Shown: positions 8,941 through 17,962, numbered from the stretch's first letter. The stretch is 64,000 nt of DNA from JAGVPT01 sp963717445 (GCA_963717445.1 OY970334.1:2790001-2854000); one strand, 5' to 3'. Notes: a model not told the origin generated them from the sequence alone. Translations and numbers: made by a program.

Positions 8941-9092
8941 CTAGTGCTGTTTCTCAAAAATAATCTTGCATTTTTTAACCACTAAGACACCAAGCACGCC
9001 AAGAAGTTATGAGTATAAAGAGCAACAATACTCTTGGCGTTCTCCGCGCCCTGGCGGTAAGACACGAGATTATTTATTGGAAACGGCACTAG
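8941..9092. repeat. 152-bp palindromic MITE-like element
   Basis: The ends CTAGTGCTGTTTC...AAATAATCT and their inverted match (CTAGTGCCGTTTCC...AAATAATCT) form imperfect inverted repeats of about 26 bases. The centre holds the motif ACCACTAAGACACCAAG. There is no coding capacity. The CTAG ends could include a target duplication. Confidence 0.55.
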
Positions 9093-9122
9093 ATTGACAT
9101 AACGCATCGCACGAATTGGTCT

Positions 9123-9293
9123 CTACATTTTTAGTAATTCGAGCAATTTGTACATCAATATCGCCGGCCAAACAAGGGCCTTCAAAAATCCAAGCACACC
9201 TTCCCAAAATGCAGTAGAATGCTGGATGAAGTAAACCGCGGCGCCAACGAACGCCAAAGCATAGATACCGCCAAAAGCATTGTTGTGTTTCAT
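9123..9293 (-). CDS. Small conserved-type inner-membrane protein
   Basis: 56 residues starting at MKHNNAFGG. Two hydrophobic stretches (IYALAFVGAAVYFI and VLGFLKALVWPAILMYKLLELL) suggest two membrane spans. I recall similar short proteins beginning MKHNNAFGGIY in other bacteria, always without a known function. The upstream in-frame ATG would add nine charged residues and is less likely. Confidence 0.55.
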   Translation of the reverse strand: MKHNNAFGGIYALAFVGAAVYFIQHSTAFWEGVLGFLKALVWPAILMYKLLELLKM

Positions 9294-9493
9294 TCTGTTG
9301 TTCCTTCGATGTTCGTCCATGGGAGAGTCTCTGTCGTCTGTTATTATTGTTTCATCTGATCGATGTCCGGGTTTCGCGCTGCGAAATCACCGGCGGCTGG
9401 TCTCTTCAGTGAGTACCAGGGGCACCATCCGCCTTTGGCGTGACTTGTCCGAAGGACCTCTTCGGAGAGCGACTGGTTAGGCAGCCTACGTGT

Positions 9494-9934
9494 TTAAATT
9501 AAAAAAGGTATCACTCTTTTTGTTCGTGCCGCATAATCAGCATACTGCGGATATTGGTGCATGATAAGATGTTCTTCCGAATATATTCGAATGGAGGCAC
9601 CAACAGTACCAATGATCCCAAGTATCAAATTGATGTCAGAGAGATGTGAAAAAACTGCCGCCCAAAGGAAATACAAGATCGATGCATAGATAGGATGACG
9701 CATGTAGGCGTAAGGGCCGGTGGTGACCAATCCTCCTTCCGTGGGATCCGCTGCGGCATGAAAACTTCTTTTTCCAAATGTTATCCGGGCCCAAGTCATT
9801 AACCCGGCAGCCAAAAGTTGTATTATGATTGCAATATAGCCTGACGCTAAAAGAGAACCTTGGATGAACAAGCCAACCAGTGCAAGCACTAACGTGAAAT
9901 GTCCAACTAAGGATACAGACTTTAAACTCAACAC
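9494..9934 (-). CDS. Isoprenylcysteine/phospholipid methyltransferase-family membrane protein
   Basis: 146 residues with several membrane spans. The C-terminal half has the family signature: GLVTTGPYAYMRHPIYAS at about 66-84, then EEHLIMHQYPQYADYAARTKRVIPFLI. The conserved RHP and EE pair bind S-adenosylmethionine in this superfamily. Likely role: methylation of a lipid or isoprenoid-like substrate in the membrane. No partner gene is adjacent. GTTAGG-type heptamers flank the gene but do not form a recombination site (see rejected items). Confidence 0.78.
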   Translation of the reverse strand: MLSLKSVSLVGHFTLVLALVGLFIQGSLLASGYIAIIIQLLAAGLMTWARITFGKRSFHAAADPTEGGLVTTGPYAYMRHPIYASILYFLWAAVFSHLSDINLILGIIGTVGASIRIYSEEHLIMHQYPQYADYAARTKRVIPFLI

Positions 9935-10072
9935 AACGACTCCTTTGTGCTCGATGATACTGCGCCCCCTAACGGACCGGAGCTACGCTGTCTACGGCTC
10001 TGCGAGTCATAGATTCGTTGAACGGCGACGTGCCGCTGGTTTAGCTGAGCGCGAGTTTTAACCCGCGCATGA

Positions 10073-10918
10073 CTACGCGTTCATCGGTTTCAATAACTTT
10101 ATCTTTACGGTTGTGCCTTTCTTTTCTGTACTTTCAATCGTGAGACTCCCTCCGTAGAGTTCCGTAAGGGTTTTTGCAATGGCCAAGCCAAGGCCCGCTC
10201 CTTGTTGCTCGTGATGACGGCGGTCAAATTGTTGGAAATCGGTAATTTTATCGATTTGTTCAGTAGACATGCCGCAGCCTTCATCTCGTATCGTTATTAC
10301 TACCTTAACGTCAATTTTGTCGCTCGAAATATATATTTTCGTTCCAGGGTCTGAGAATTTTAAAGCATTGTTGATGATTTCTTCCATGATCTTTGTTAGA
10401 TGCATCGATGATATTTGGACAGGCGAGTCTTTGACTTCAATACTGATTGAATCAGCCCGCTTCTGGATCTCAGCTTCCCGTTCTGCGGCTGACCGGATGA
10501 CCTCATGCAACAATGTTATTGATTCCCGGCGCATTGTTGCGATTGTATTTTGATCATTCATCCATGATTGTAATTCTCCGAATAGAATGATGTTTTCCAA
10601 TAATCGACGTAGCCGCTGACCCGATTTATAGATCGCGGCCCCTATCTTTTTGACTTCTTCAGCGGGTAGATCGCTTTCCTCTTTTAGGATCTCAGCGCAC
10701 CCAAGTATGCCGGTGAGCGGAGTTCGAATTTCATGGGAAAATGACTTTACAATACGAGTTTCGATGTCCTCAAATCGCGATTCGTAATACTTTTGCAGAA
10801 TTTTTTTTCTCATTAATCGCATCGCTATTGCAGTGATAAGCTCTTCAGAAGTAAATGATTTCGTCAAATAGTCATCCGCACCGTCGTCTTCCCCGGACTT
10901 GGTGAGTATGTAAGTGCA
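10073..10918 (-). pseudogene. Hybrid histidine kinase, 5' truncated within its receiver domain
   Basis: The frame opens directly after a TAA with YILTKSGEDDGADDYLTKSFTSEEL, which is the last strand and helix of a response-regulator receiver domain. The rest of that domain is missing. A complete kinase core follows: H-box FSHEIRTPLTG, N-box EEIINNALKFSDPG, G1 RDEGCGMS and G2 GAGLGLAIAKTL. No ATG starts it; a TTG at LTKSF is the first plausible start. The kinase part could still be made, but it looks like a remnant. It would autophosphorylate the H-box His. Confidence 0.65.
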
Positions 10919-11124
10919 ATGTTACTCGTAAAAGCATTGAATGTCAACCTGTCAAGAGCCTCAACCCCGTGATTTCTTACCAAACGATCCACTGACGATG
11001 CTTCTACTTGAGGGACGACGGGGATTCATCGAGACTGGTGGGGAGAGGTGATTTCTAAATTTTTATTTCCAATTTCAGGATAGGACTATGAGGGCTTCGC
11101 CATTTGCCAGGTTCTCTATATATT

Positions 11125-11247
11125 GAGGCTTCTGAAAAATTGTCTCTCGCCAAGCCGCGAAGGCGCAAAGTCTTTGTTTTTTTAAATCATTTTGCCGCTT
11201 AGCGTCTCGTGCGTGAGCCATACTTTTAAAATTATTCACAAGTCTCA
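11125..11247. repeat. Palindromic repeat (GAGGCTTCTGAAAAATT family), reverse copy
   Basis: About 120 bases with inverted ends (GAGRCTTCTGAAWAATT). Inside is the motif TCTCGCCAAGCCGC...GCGCAAAG. It matches the element at 29.1 kb in the opposite orientation. The stretch from about 10920 to 11330 otherwise shows no gene. Confidence 0.6.
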
Positions 11248-11336
11248 TATTATATAAGGCTGGCTATGGCGAAGTACAGACTGCCACTCCTCCATTAGAC
11301 GAAATTGTTGGCAAAATGGCGAAGGAAAATAGAAAA

Positions 11337-11361
11337 GCCCCAGATGGTGAATGTCTGGGGC
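11337..11361 (-). terminator. Intrinsic terminator of the pilin-like gene
   Basis: GCCCCAGACATTC...CTGGGGC stem, followed by TTTTCT on the minus strand. Same stem type as at 7.25 kb. Confidence 0.7.
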
Positions 11362-11408
11362 CACGATTCATGATGCGACAGGCTGGCATCGATAGAATAA
11401 ATGTTTTA

Positions 11409-11822
11409 TTAGTTGAGTTTCGTCGGCACCTGAGTCTGTGAAGTTACCGTCATATCATACGAAGGAAATGTACCATCGCTCAAAGCTGTAGTTCCTACGC
11501 CGTGTAACACAACTGACGTGGCAGTTCCTGCCGTTTTGATCGTGTAGGCACCGTTTGCATTGGTCGTGAACGCGGTAGAAGCTAAATCCCCCAACCCTGT
11601 CGCGTCTGCCGTAAGACCGACGAATGAGTTTCCGCCTCCACCAAGTGTGGTTGGCTTTGCATAATATTGCTGCGCTTTGGCTGCCAATGTTGTCAAGTCG
11701 GCGATCACGGCGCTGCGGTTCTGATCGACCGCGTTATCCTGGAACATTGTGATACCGACGGCTACCGCGATACCGACAATGATGACACCCAAGATGATCA
11801 GAAGAAGCTGTTGCTGTCCCAT
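11409..11822 (-). CDS. Pilin-like protein with very short leader
   Basis: 137 residues. After MGQQQ comes an 18-residue hydrophobic helix (LLLIILGVIIVGIAVAVGI), then a soluble part with a Gly-rich PTTLGGGGNSF loop and Ala/Thr-rich strands. This layout is like type IV pilin-type subunits or pseudopilins, in which the N-terminal helix drives assembly. The Gly at position 2 could be a cleavage site, but the usual Glu5 of type IV pilins is absent. The ribosome binding site AGGAGGTTTCA is strong, suggesting high expression. No pilus machinery is in the window. Confidence 0.55.
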   Translation of the reverse strand: MGQQQLLLIILGVIIVGIAVAVGITMFQDNAVDQNRSAVIADLTTLAAKAQQYYAKPTTLGGGGNSFVGLTADATGLGDLASTAFTTNANGAYTIKTAGTATSVVLHGVGTTALSDGTFPSYDMTVTSQTQVPTKLN

Positions 11823-12077
11823 TGAAACCTCCTATTATTATGATTGGTCTATTACCTGAATTGAGTGGTTCTATAAACTGCAATTGCTATGCCGATTTCA
11901 TATATGCCTGTTACGGCCAAAACGGGCACATTGTCGAAAAAAGAAAGAATAAGTTACCGACCGTGTGTCAATTTAACCGAGCTTGATGTGATAGTGAGGT
12001 GTTTTCATCCTATCGTGATCAGAATAATCTCTCTAGTTCTTCCAGGCAAAGTTGTGTGCTTTTCCAGCGCTTTCGTC

Positions 12078-12344
12078 TCAGTTCTGCTTAACTTCTGCAG
12101 AACCCACAATTTTGTTGTAAAGCCACGCAAATATTGCACCGCCAATTAAGACATCAAAAAACGCATATACTAACCCTACTATGCTGCCGATTGGAGAAAT
12201 CGTATAACCAAGATACACTTTGCCGATGATTGTCGAATGCCCGGTGGAGCCACTAAATGCAATGATCCACCAGGTAAGAAAAAATAGCCCCAGTCCCCAG
12301 AGTATGGCGCAAGTCAGTGCGAATGCCTTGATATTCAGTTTCAT
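12078..12344 (-). CDS. Small membrane protein, holin-like family
   Basis: 88 residues with two or three membrane spans (FALTCAILWGLGLFFLTWWIIAF; IGSIVGLVYAFFDVLIGGAIFAWLYNKIV). The pattern MKLN(I/V)KAFALTC...GLGLF...TWW, followed by GKVYLGYTISPIGSIVG and GGAIFAWLYN, matches proteins usually annotated as bacteriophage holin-type. It is more likely a general inner-membrane protein, since no phage genes are near. A Shine-Dalgarno AAGGAAAA precedes the ATG. Confidence 0.6.
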   Translation of the reverse strand: MKLNIKAFALTCAILWGLGLFFLTWWIIAFSGSTGHSTIIGKVYLGYTISPIGSIVGLVYAFFDVLIGGAIFAWLYNKIVGSAEVKQN

Positions 12345-12480
12345 ATTCGATTTTCCTTTTGCTGTTTTTTGTCATGATTGGATTGCACCCCGCGGGATAC
12401 TATTAATAAGAGGGATTGTCCGGTAGGTTTTTGAACGCCCCCTCTGCCGCAAAACTACTGCTATTCAGATACAAATACAA

Positions 12481-12503
12481 CAGCCCAGAGGTGAGTCTGG
12501 GCT
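12481..12503 (-). terminator. Terminator-like hairpin
   Basis: The stem CAGCCCAGA/TCTGGGCTG belongs to the recurring terminator family. The following T-run on the minus strand is weak (TTGTATTTG). Confidence 0.5.
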
Positions 12504-12531
12504 GAATGTGGTCGTCAAGCAAAAGTGAAAT

Positions 12532-13560
12532 CTATTTGAGCAGCAGCATTTTCTTCATTTGCATCTTTCCGCCAAACTCCAAGCGGCCGAAATAAATTCC
12601 ACTCGCAAGATTCGATGCATTGAACTGCACTTGGTGATATGTTCCTGCTATAGCTTCGCCATCAAATAGCGTTGCGACTTCCTGTCCGAGCACATTGAAG
12701 ACTTTCAATACCGCATGTCCGTTGGATGGTACGGTGAACTGAATTATCGTCGATGGGTTAAAAGGGTCGGGATAATTTTGGAAGAGCGAAAAGCTCTCAG
12801 GCACACTTGCCGTTTTGATTGGAGCTATGCCGGTTACAGTTGCAATGCCCATTCTGACAAGATTAACAGTGCCAAGAGGATCTAGGTTTTGTGGACCGTC
12901 TAAAATCAGGACACCATTCAATGTATCATTAACATAGGATCCAATTATTGTAAATTCATCCCAACTACTGCTTAAGGTATCTAAAGTGTAAATGGTGCTA
13001 TCTCCTGTTTCTAAATGACCCATAAATATTCCTGAGTCGGCATACACTCTTCCGGAAACAGGAGGGGTTAGTCCGGTAGCCGAAATAATTTCGCCTTGAC
13101 TATTCAAATGAAAGGTAATATTTTTTTGGCCGGCAACGGGAGAATTTAGAACGCCAACCAACGAATCGGTTAGAGCACCGGGATTGAGTATTCTTGATAA
13201 TCCCGCACCAGGACCCAAGGTCGCGTAGTTTTGGGAAGTCAGTTGCGCGGAGAATTGAATCGTATCTTTTGACGATCCACTGACATTACCTATCCTAAGT
13301 AGTACTGAAATGGCTCCGCTTGGAGTTACATAATCGGTTCCACTGGCCCCAGCAAAATTTTCCCAGTCAGTTATATGACCATTGGCATCAAAACCAATAT
13401 AGAATAAATTAGTATCTGCCTCTGCATTGACGGTAGTAATGGGAACAACATGCAGGAGCCACTGCCCGTTCAGCGTTGAATCTGAATACTGTGCAATGGA
13501 TGGTGTGATGACGATGATCAAAGTGAGCATCACCAATAAAAAACGGAAGTAATTTTTCAT
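12532..13560 (-). CDS. T9SS-secreted protein of unknown function
   Basis: 342 residues from the ATG of MKNYFRFLLVMLTLIIVITPSIAQ, a clear signal peptide. The longer frame upstream starts inside the leader hairpin and is unlikely. The middle 210 residues have no recognised domain; NGQWLLHVVP near the start of the mature part and ISATGLTPPVSGRVYADSGIFMGHLE look like a lipocalin-like or beta-sheet fold. The C-terminal 80 residues are a T9SS sorting domain (NYPDPFNPSTIIQF to KKMLLLK) almost identical to that of the first large protein. A promoter-leader module lies directly upstream. Confidence 0.8.
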   Translation of the reverse strand: MKNYFRFLLVMLTLIIVITPSIAQYSDSTLNGQWLLHVVPITTVNAEADTNLFYIGFDANGHITDWENFAGASGTDYVTPSGAISVLLRIGNVSGSSKDTIQFSAQLTSQNYATLGPGAGLSRILNPGALTDSLVGVLNSPVAGQKNITFHLNSQGEIISATGLTPPVSGRVYADSGIFMGHLETGDSTIYTLDTLSSSWDEFTIIGSYVNDTLNGVLILDGPQNLDPLGTVNLVRMGIATVTGIAPIKTASVPESFSLFQNYPDPFNPSTIIQFTVPSNGHAVLKVFNVLGQEVATLFDGEAIAGTYHQVQFNASNLASGIYFGRLEFGGKMQMKKMLLLK

Positions 13561-13600
13561 AGGTCTGGCTCTTTCGTTTTCGCCCGCCCCGTATAAATAC

Positions 13601-13730
13601 AAAAACCTCTTTCATTCCGCAGAGCTGAAATCCGGAGGTTTCTTGATATTCTCAACCCAACCTCACGATTGTCATCTCCATGACATCGCTTACCCCAAGC
13701 AAAGGTAAAGCGGTTCAGTACAAAAATCAA
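13601..13730 (-). promoter_or_regulatory. Promoter plus attenuator-like leader (module 4)
   Basis: TTGATT-N17-TACCTT, a GGGG-rich stretch, then the stem AAACCTC/GAGGTTT followed by TTTGTATT. Compared with the other copies the stem is changed on both arms (ACCCTC/GAGGGT becomes ACCTC/GAGGT). It starts right after a terminator and ends about 45 bases before the ATG of the T9SS gene. Confidence 0.6.
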
Positions 13731-13738
13731 GTTAAAAA

Positions 13739-13756
13739 AAGGCCGTCGCTGGCCTT
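13739..13756 (-). terminator. Intrinsic terminator
   Basis: Stem AAGGCC/GGCCTT with a six-base loop and a run of seven T on the minus strand. It follows a fragment of the family-X gene. Confidence 0.7.
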
Positions 13757-13769
13757 TTGTGATCTGGAA

Positions 13770-13850
13770 CTATGTTCTCGCGATGAATAAACTCAGTCCG
13801 ATTGCGCGAGCATCTTCTGTCCTCAGTCTAAGCGCCGGTACAGCGGCAAC
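13770..13850 (-). pseudogene. Family-X C-terminal fragment
   Basis: Twenty-six codons read RVAAVPALRLRTEDARAIG then LSLFIART and a stop. This equals the C-terminus of the family-X protein found at 18.6 kb. Nothing of the rest of the gene remains. It is followed by a terminator, as the other copies are. Confidence 0.7.
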
Positions 13851-13871
13851 TCGCACGGATCGAAATAGAAA

Positions 13872-13893
13872 AGCCCAGAGGTGGGTCTGGGCT
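13872..13893 (-). terminator. Intrinsic terminator
   Basis: Stem AGCCCAGA/TCTGGGCT followed by TTCTATTTC on the minus strand, placed just after the following T9SS gene. Confidence 0.65.
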
Positions 13894-13919
13894 GAGTGTG
13901 ATTGCGATAAACTTGAAAT

Positions 13920-14957
13920 TTACTTCAACAACAGCATCTTTTTGACACTCGTAAAGTTGCCGGCAGAGAGGCGATAGATATATAAACCGCTGGCAAGATT
14001 CCGGGCATCAAAGGTCACGCTGTGCGAACCGGCGGAGAGGTTTCCGTTGACCAGCGTCGTCACCAACTGACCGAGCGTGTTGTAGACCCTCAACTGCACG
14101 TTCGACTGTTGCGGGAGTGAGAAATCGATCTGCGTTGACGGGTTGAACGGATCGGGAAAGTTTTGAGAGAGAGAAAAACTTGCCGGTGCAATTTCATTTT
14201 TTAAAACTAATGTAGCAGCTGTGCTACTGCTGATGAAAGTAGCTCCAGAGACTTCTACGACACCCGTATCGTTTTGGTTTGTATAAGTGTCGACCGTAAA
14301 AAGGCCTTCTTTTGTGAAATAGTTAAATGATTTATCCGATGCCGACTCAATCTGGTTCACCCTCAGGCACTGAAACGATTTTCCTCCAACCATAAGCGTT
14401 CCGTAGCCGTCCACATTATAGGATCTTGCACCGTTCCATCCCATTACCATTAATACTGTGTCAACTTTTTCATTAACGTAAGTTGTCTCTACTCCCGCCC
14501 CTCCGTCAGTTGTGGCCCACTGAAGATTATACGTCGTTGGAAGTCGTAAAATTTCTCTATTAGGAGAGTCATACAAGTATGTTTGCGAATCAGGAGAAAT
14601 AAAAACTTGTGCCAACTCAACAAAACTAGTATCCGTAAAAAAGAAGACATGACTGTTGTCAATGTTTTGCGGAGATGCGCCCCATACGAGACTTGATGGA
14701 TTGAAGCGAGCGGCAAGCTGGGGAATTTGCGACGATGGATAGAGAGTATATGCCGCAGAATCGGGAAATGTCAGAGAAGAGAAATCGTACACATTCGGCC
14801 CCCCTGTTTTTCCCACATTTATATATTGGCTTGTATCGGAGAGAATTGTGATAGTCGCACCAGGGTCAAAAATTTGTTGAACATCCGTTTCTTGAATGGT
14901 GATCTGCCCATACCCAGTCTGAGCAAGGAACAGCAAAAGGATGGCGTAACGTGACAT
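13920..14957 (-). CDS. T9SS-secreted protein of unknown function
   Basis: 345 residues starting at MSRYAILLLFLAQTGYGQ (signal peptide). An ATG seven codons upstream is also possible; neither has a good Shine-Dalgarno. The mature part has no recognised domain. The C-terminal 80 residues are a T9SS domain of a different subtype from its neighbours (NFPDPFNPSTQIDFSLPQQS ... LVNGNLSAGSHSVTF ... KKMLLLK). Likely surface-attached or released through the type IX system. Confidence 0.75.
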   Translation of the reverse strand: MSRYAILLLFLAQTGYGQITIQETDVQQIFDPGATITILSDTSQYINVGKTGGPNVYDFSSLTFPDSAAYTLYPSSQIPQLAARFNPSSLVWGASPQNIDNSHVFFFTDTSFVELAQVFISPDSQTYLYDSPNREILRLPTTYNLQWATTDGGAGVETTYVNEKVDTVLMVMGWNGARSYNVDGYGTLMVGGKSFQCLRVNQIESASDKSFNYFTKEGLFTVDTYTNQNDTGVVEVSGATFISSSTAATLVLKNEIAPASFSLSQNFPDPFNPSTQIDFSLPQQSNVQLRVYNTLGQLVTTLVNGNLSAGSHSVTFDARNLASGLYIYRLSAGNFTSVKKMLLLK

Positions 14958-15025
14958 CGCACATGAATGTGTTTCCATACGAACACGGCCCTTCCAACCC
15001 TTATGTGGTTTAGTTTTGATTTAGA

Positions 15026-15085
15026 GGGGGATGGGTTCCCCCAATGGCATGATGTAATAATAGCTTTTACTCGAAACAGAGTCAA
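15026..15085 (-). promoter_or_regulatory. Promoter with GC hairpin leader
   Basis: TTGACT-N17-TATTAT, then GGGGGAACCCATCCCCC, which can form a stem. The stretch CATCATGCCA between them is shared with the promoter at 28.03 kb (GTCATGCCA), so both belong to a second leader type without the T-run hairpin. Confidence 0.5.
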
Positions 15086-15093
15086 GAACAAAA

Positions 15094-15115
15094 AGCCCAG
15101 AGGTGAGTCTGGGCT
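15094..15115 (-). terminator. Intrinsic terminator
   Basis: Stem AGCCCAGA/TCTGGGCT followed by TTTTTG on the minus strand, ending the propeller-protein gene. The next promoter begins nine bases further on. Confidence 0.7.
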
Positions 15116-15142
15116 GAGTGTGTTGATAAACCAATGGCAGGA

Positions 15143-17962
15143 CTATTTAAGCAGCAACATCTTCTTCACTTGCATCCTCCCGCCAAAATCTAACCGCGAA
15201 AAATAGATTCCGCTGGAAAGATTCGAAGCATCGAACTGCACCTGATGGTTTGATCCCGCCGTTGCCTCACCATTAAATAACGTTGCTACCTCCTGTCCAA
15301 GAACATTATAGACCTTGAGCGTTGCATGTCCATCACTTGGCAGAGTGAACTGAATCGTCGTCGAGGGGTTAAAAGGTTCAGGATAGTTCTGGCTCAGTGC
15401 AAGAACTTTCGGGGCTGCAACTGTTACCTGCACTGCTTGAGAGTAAACGAATGCTCCATTATGATCGACCTGTTTTAATCTGTAGGAATATGTTCCCGCA
15501 GTCTCTATCTTGTCGGTATAAGAATAAGTATGCGGTGAGTTGCTGGTGCCAGCACCAGGGACTGTTCCGATTTTTGTCCACTGCTCTGAACTGACCAAGC
15601 GCCTTTCAATGTCAAATCCGGCGTTGTTCACTTCGGTTGCAGTTTTCCATGCAAGTATTGCAGTTGAGTTTGATGATGTTACCGTGAAGGAAGTCAATTC
15701 TACCGGCAAATCCACATCCCCAGGATTGGTCACACCTGCAAGGTAGGTGCTGAAGGTGTTCGCGACGGCTGTGAAATCACCGCCGAAGTAGACAGTGTTA
15801 TTCGCATTGTCGAGGGCCATCGCTTGAACAACCCCCCCGCTCGCATTAGGATTCCAACTTGTAGCGTTTCCCGTTGAAGTATCGAGTGCTGCAATGTAAT
15901 TTCTATTTTGTCCTCCTATGCTGGTGAATTGTCCCCCGGCATAGATCGTCGAACCGGAGAGAGCAAGTGCTTTAATAGAGTTTGTGGCATTCGGATTCCA
16001 GCTTGTTGGAATTCCCGTTGTAGCATCAAGCGCTGCAATATAATTTCTAAACACTCCACCAATGCTGTAGAAGGCTCCTCCTACATAGATAGTTGAATCG
16101 GAAATGGCAAAGGCATAAACAGTCCCGCTGGGGCTTGCGGTCGGATTCCAACTTGTAGCATTACCAGGTGAGACAGAATCCAGTGCTGCAATGTAATCCC
16201 TTGTCTGTCCACCAATGGTGGTGAATTCTCCCCCTGCATAGACTATTGAGTCGGAGAGGGCAAGCGCAGTAACGAAACCATTCGCAGTCGGATTCCAGCT
16301 TGTGGCATTGTTTGTATTCGTTGTAGCATCCAGTGCTGCAATATAATCTCTGGTATGTCCGCCAATGGCGGTGAAGTTTCCTCCCACATAGATTGTCGAG
16401 CCGGAGATGGTAAGTGCATTGACGGCGTTGTTCGCACTCGGATTCCAGCTTGTTGCACTTCCCGTGGTAGCATCAAGCGCTGCAATATTGTTTCGCGATT
16501 GTCCTCCGATGCTGTTAAAATTTCCGGCTGCATAGATCGTTGAACCTGAGACAGCCAGTGCAAAGACTTGACCACCTAGCTCTGAACTCGGATTCCAGCT
16601 TGTCACGATCCCGGTTGACGTATTGATTGCCGCGATATTAACTCTCGTTTGTCCTCCGATACTGCCGAAACTACCTCCTGCATAGACCGTCGATCCGGAC
16701 GCTGCAAGCGAATAGACCGTGCTGCTCGCATTCGGATTCCAGCTTGTAGCATTACCGGGTGAAACAGAATCCAGTGCTGCAATGTAATCTCTCGTTTGTC
16801 CGCCAATGGTGGAGAAATTCCCTCCTACATAGACCGTCGAGCCGGAGACGGCAAGTGCATTAACATTGCTGTTCGCAGTTGGATTCCAGGTTGTGGCATT
16901 GTTTGTATTCGTTGTAGCATCAAGTGCGGCAATATAATGTCTTGTTTGCCCACCAATGGTGATGAAATATCCTCCTGCATAAACCGTTGTGCCGGAGACG
17001 GCAAGTACATTAACATAGGTGTTCGCAGTCGGATTCCAACTTGTAGCATTACCTGGTGAGACAGAATCCAGTGCTGCAATGTAATCCCTTGTCTGTCCAC
17101 CAATTGTGGTGAAATATCCTCCCGCATAAACTGTTGAGCCGGAGACGGCGAGTGAACTAACATAGAGGTTCGCATTCGGATTCCAGGTGGTAGCATTGTT
17201 TGTATTCGTTGTTGCATCGAGCGCTGCGATGTAATTCCTCGTTTGTCCGCCAATGCTGGTGAAATATCCTCCTGCATAAACCGTTGTGCCGGAAACTGCA
17301 AGAGCAAGAACCGTGGCGCTGGCATTTGGATCCCAGCTTGTAGCGTTGCCTGTAGTAGCATCAAGAGCTGCAATATGATTTCTCGTTTGCCCTCCAATGC
17401 CGCTAAATTCTCCCCCTACATAGACCGTCGAGCCGGAGACTGCAATTGCCCAAACGCTGCTGTTCGCACTTGGATTCCAACTTGGATCGAGTGTCTTATC
17501 CGAACGTATATGAGCGATATAGTTTCGCGCTGTCGAACCAACGTAGGTAAATGCACCTCCAATGTACCATCCACCCGAGCCGTCAGAAGCGACCGCCAAA
17601 ATTTGTGCATAAGTGCTTTGAGGATATCCGTTGTCGACTTGCGGATAGGCAAGGTCCGGCATGCCGGTCGTGACGTCAAGGACGCCGCCAGCACCTGTAT
17701 TAGGGCCCACGTAGTTGAACGATCCACCGATGTAAAGTGTATCTCCACTTAAAACTGTAGCCAGGACTTGTCCGTCGGTTCCGTAGAGATTGCTCTGAAG
17801 GGTTTGTGCGTTTAATCCGGCTGCCAACGTCACCGCTCCGAAGAAGAACAAGTATATTAACTCTTTTCTTACTGAAGTAATTATTTTAGTCCCTCCGTTA
17901 TTCGTTTTATCGTGAATGCGCGCTTCGGCAATAAGATCCGTGGTGAAGTAGAGGTTCTTCAT
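15143..17962 (-). CDS. T9SS-secreted repeat protein (delta-60-like beta-propeller repeats)
   Basis: 939 residues from the ATG with GGGAG seven bases upstream (MKNLYFTTDLIAEARIH...). The signal peptide is unusually far in (LIYLFFFGAVTLAAGLNAQ after about 35 residues). About twelve repeats of some 47-52 residues follow, each with the pattern GSTVYAGGxFxxIGGQTRxYIAALDxxTGxxTSWNPxA. They resemble delta-60/DUF5122 repeats that form propellers. A linking Ig-like segment (LPVELTSFTVTSSNSTAILAWKTATE) precedes the T9SS domain (NYPEPFNPSTTIQF to KKMLLLK). The repeats are strongly similar in DNA sequence too, suggesting recent expansion. Confidence 0.85.
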   Translation of the reverse strand: MKNLYFTTDLIAEARIHDKTNNGGTKIITSVRKELIYLFFFGAVTLAAGLNAQTLQSNLYGTDGQVLATVLSGDTLYIGGSFNYVGPNTGAGGVLDVTTGMPDLAYPQVDNGYPQSTYAQILAVASDGSGGWYIGGAFTYVGSTARNYIAHIRSDKTLDPSWNPSANSSVWAIAVSGSTVYVGGEFSGIGGQTRNHIAALDATTGNATSWDPNASATVLALAVSGTTVYAGGYFTSIGGQTRNYIAALDATTNTNNATTWNPNANLYVSSLAVSGSTVYAGGYFTTIGGQTRDYIAALDSVSPGNATSWNPTANTYVNVLAVSGTTVYAGGYFITIGGQTRHYIAALDATTNTNNATTWNPTANSNVNALAVSGSTVYVGGNFSTIGGQTRDYIAALDSVSPGNATSWNPNASSTVYSLAASGSTVYAGGSFGSIGGQTRVNIAAINTSTGIVTSWNPSSELGGQVFALAVSGSTIYAAGNFNSIGGQSRNNIAALDATTGSATSWNPSANNAVNALTISGSTIYVGGNFTAIGGHTRDYIAALDATTNTNNATSWNPTANGFVTALALSDSIVYAGGEFTTIGGQTRDYIAALDSVSPGNATSWNPTASPSGTVYAFAISDSTIYVGGAFYSIGGVFRNYIAALDATTGIPTSWNPNATNSIKALALSGSTIYAGGQFTSIGGQNRNYIAALDTSTGNATSWNPNASGGVVQAMALDNANNTVYFGGDFTAVANTFSTYLAGVTNPGDVDLPVELTSFTVTSSNSTAILAWKTATEVNNAGFDIERRLVSSEQWTKIGTVPGAGTSNSPHTYSYTDKIETAGTYSYRLKQVDHNGAFVYSQAVQVTVAAPKVLALSQNYPEPFNPSTTIQFTLPSDGHATLKVYNVLGQEVATLFNGEATAGSNHQVQFDASNLSSGIYFSRLDFGGRMQVKKMLLLK

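Noticed and set aside
9476..9975. GTTAGGC and CCCTAAC heptamers bracketing the isoprenylcysteine-type methyltransferase gene, suggesting an integron cassette
   Set aside because: A true attC site needs paired R and L boxes forming a long imperfect hairpin. No matching second half was found on either side, and the inner sequence does not fold as required.
16355..17752. Long open frames opposite or beside the propeller-repeat gene
   Set aside because: They are shadows of the tandem repeats in other frames, with repetitive low-complexity protein.
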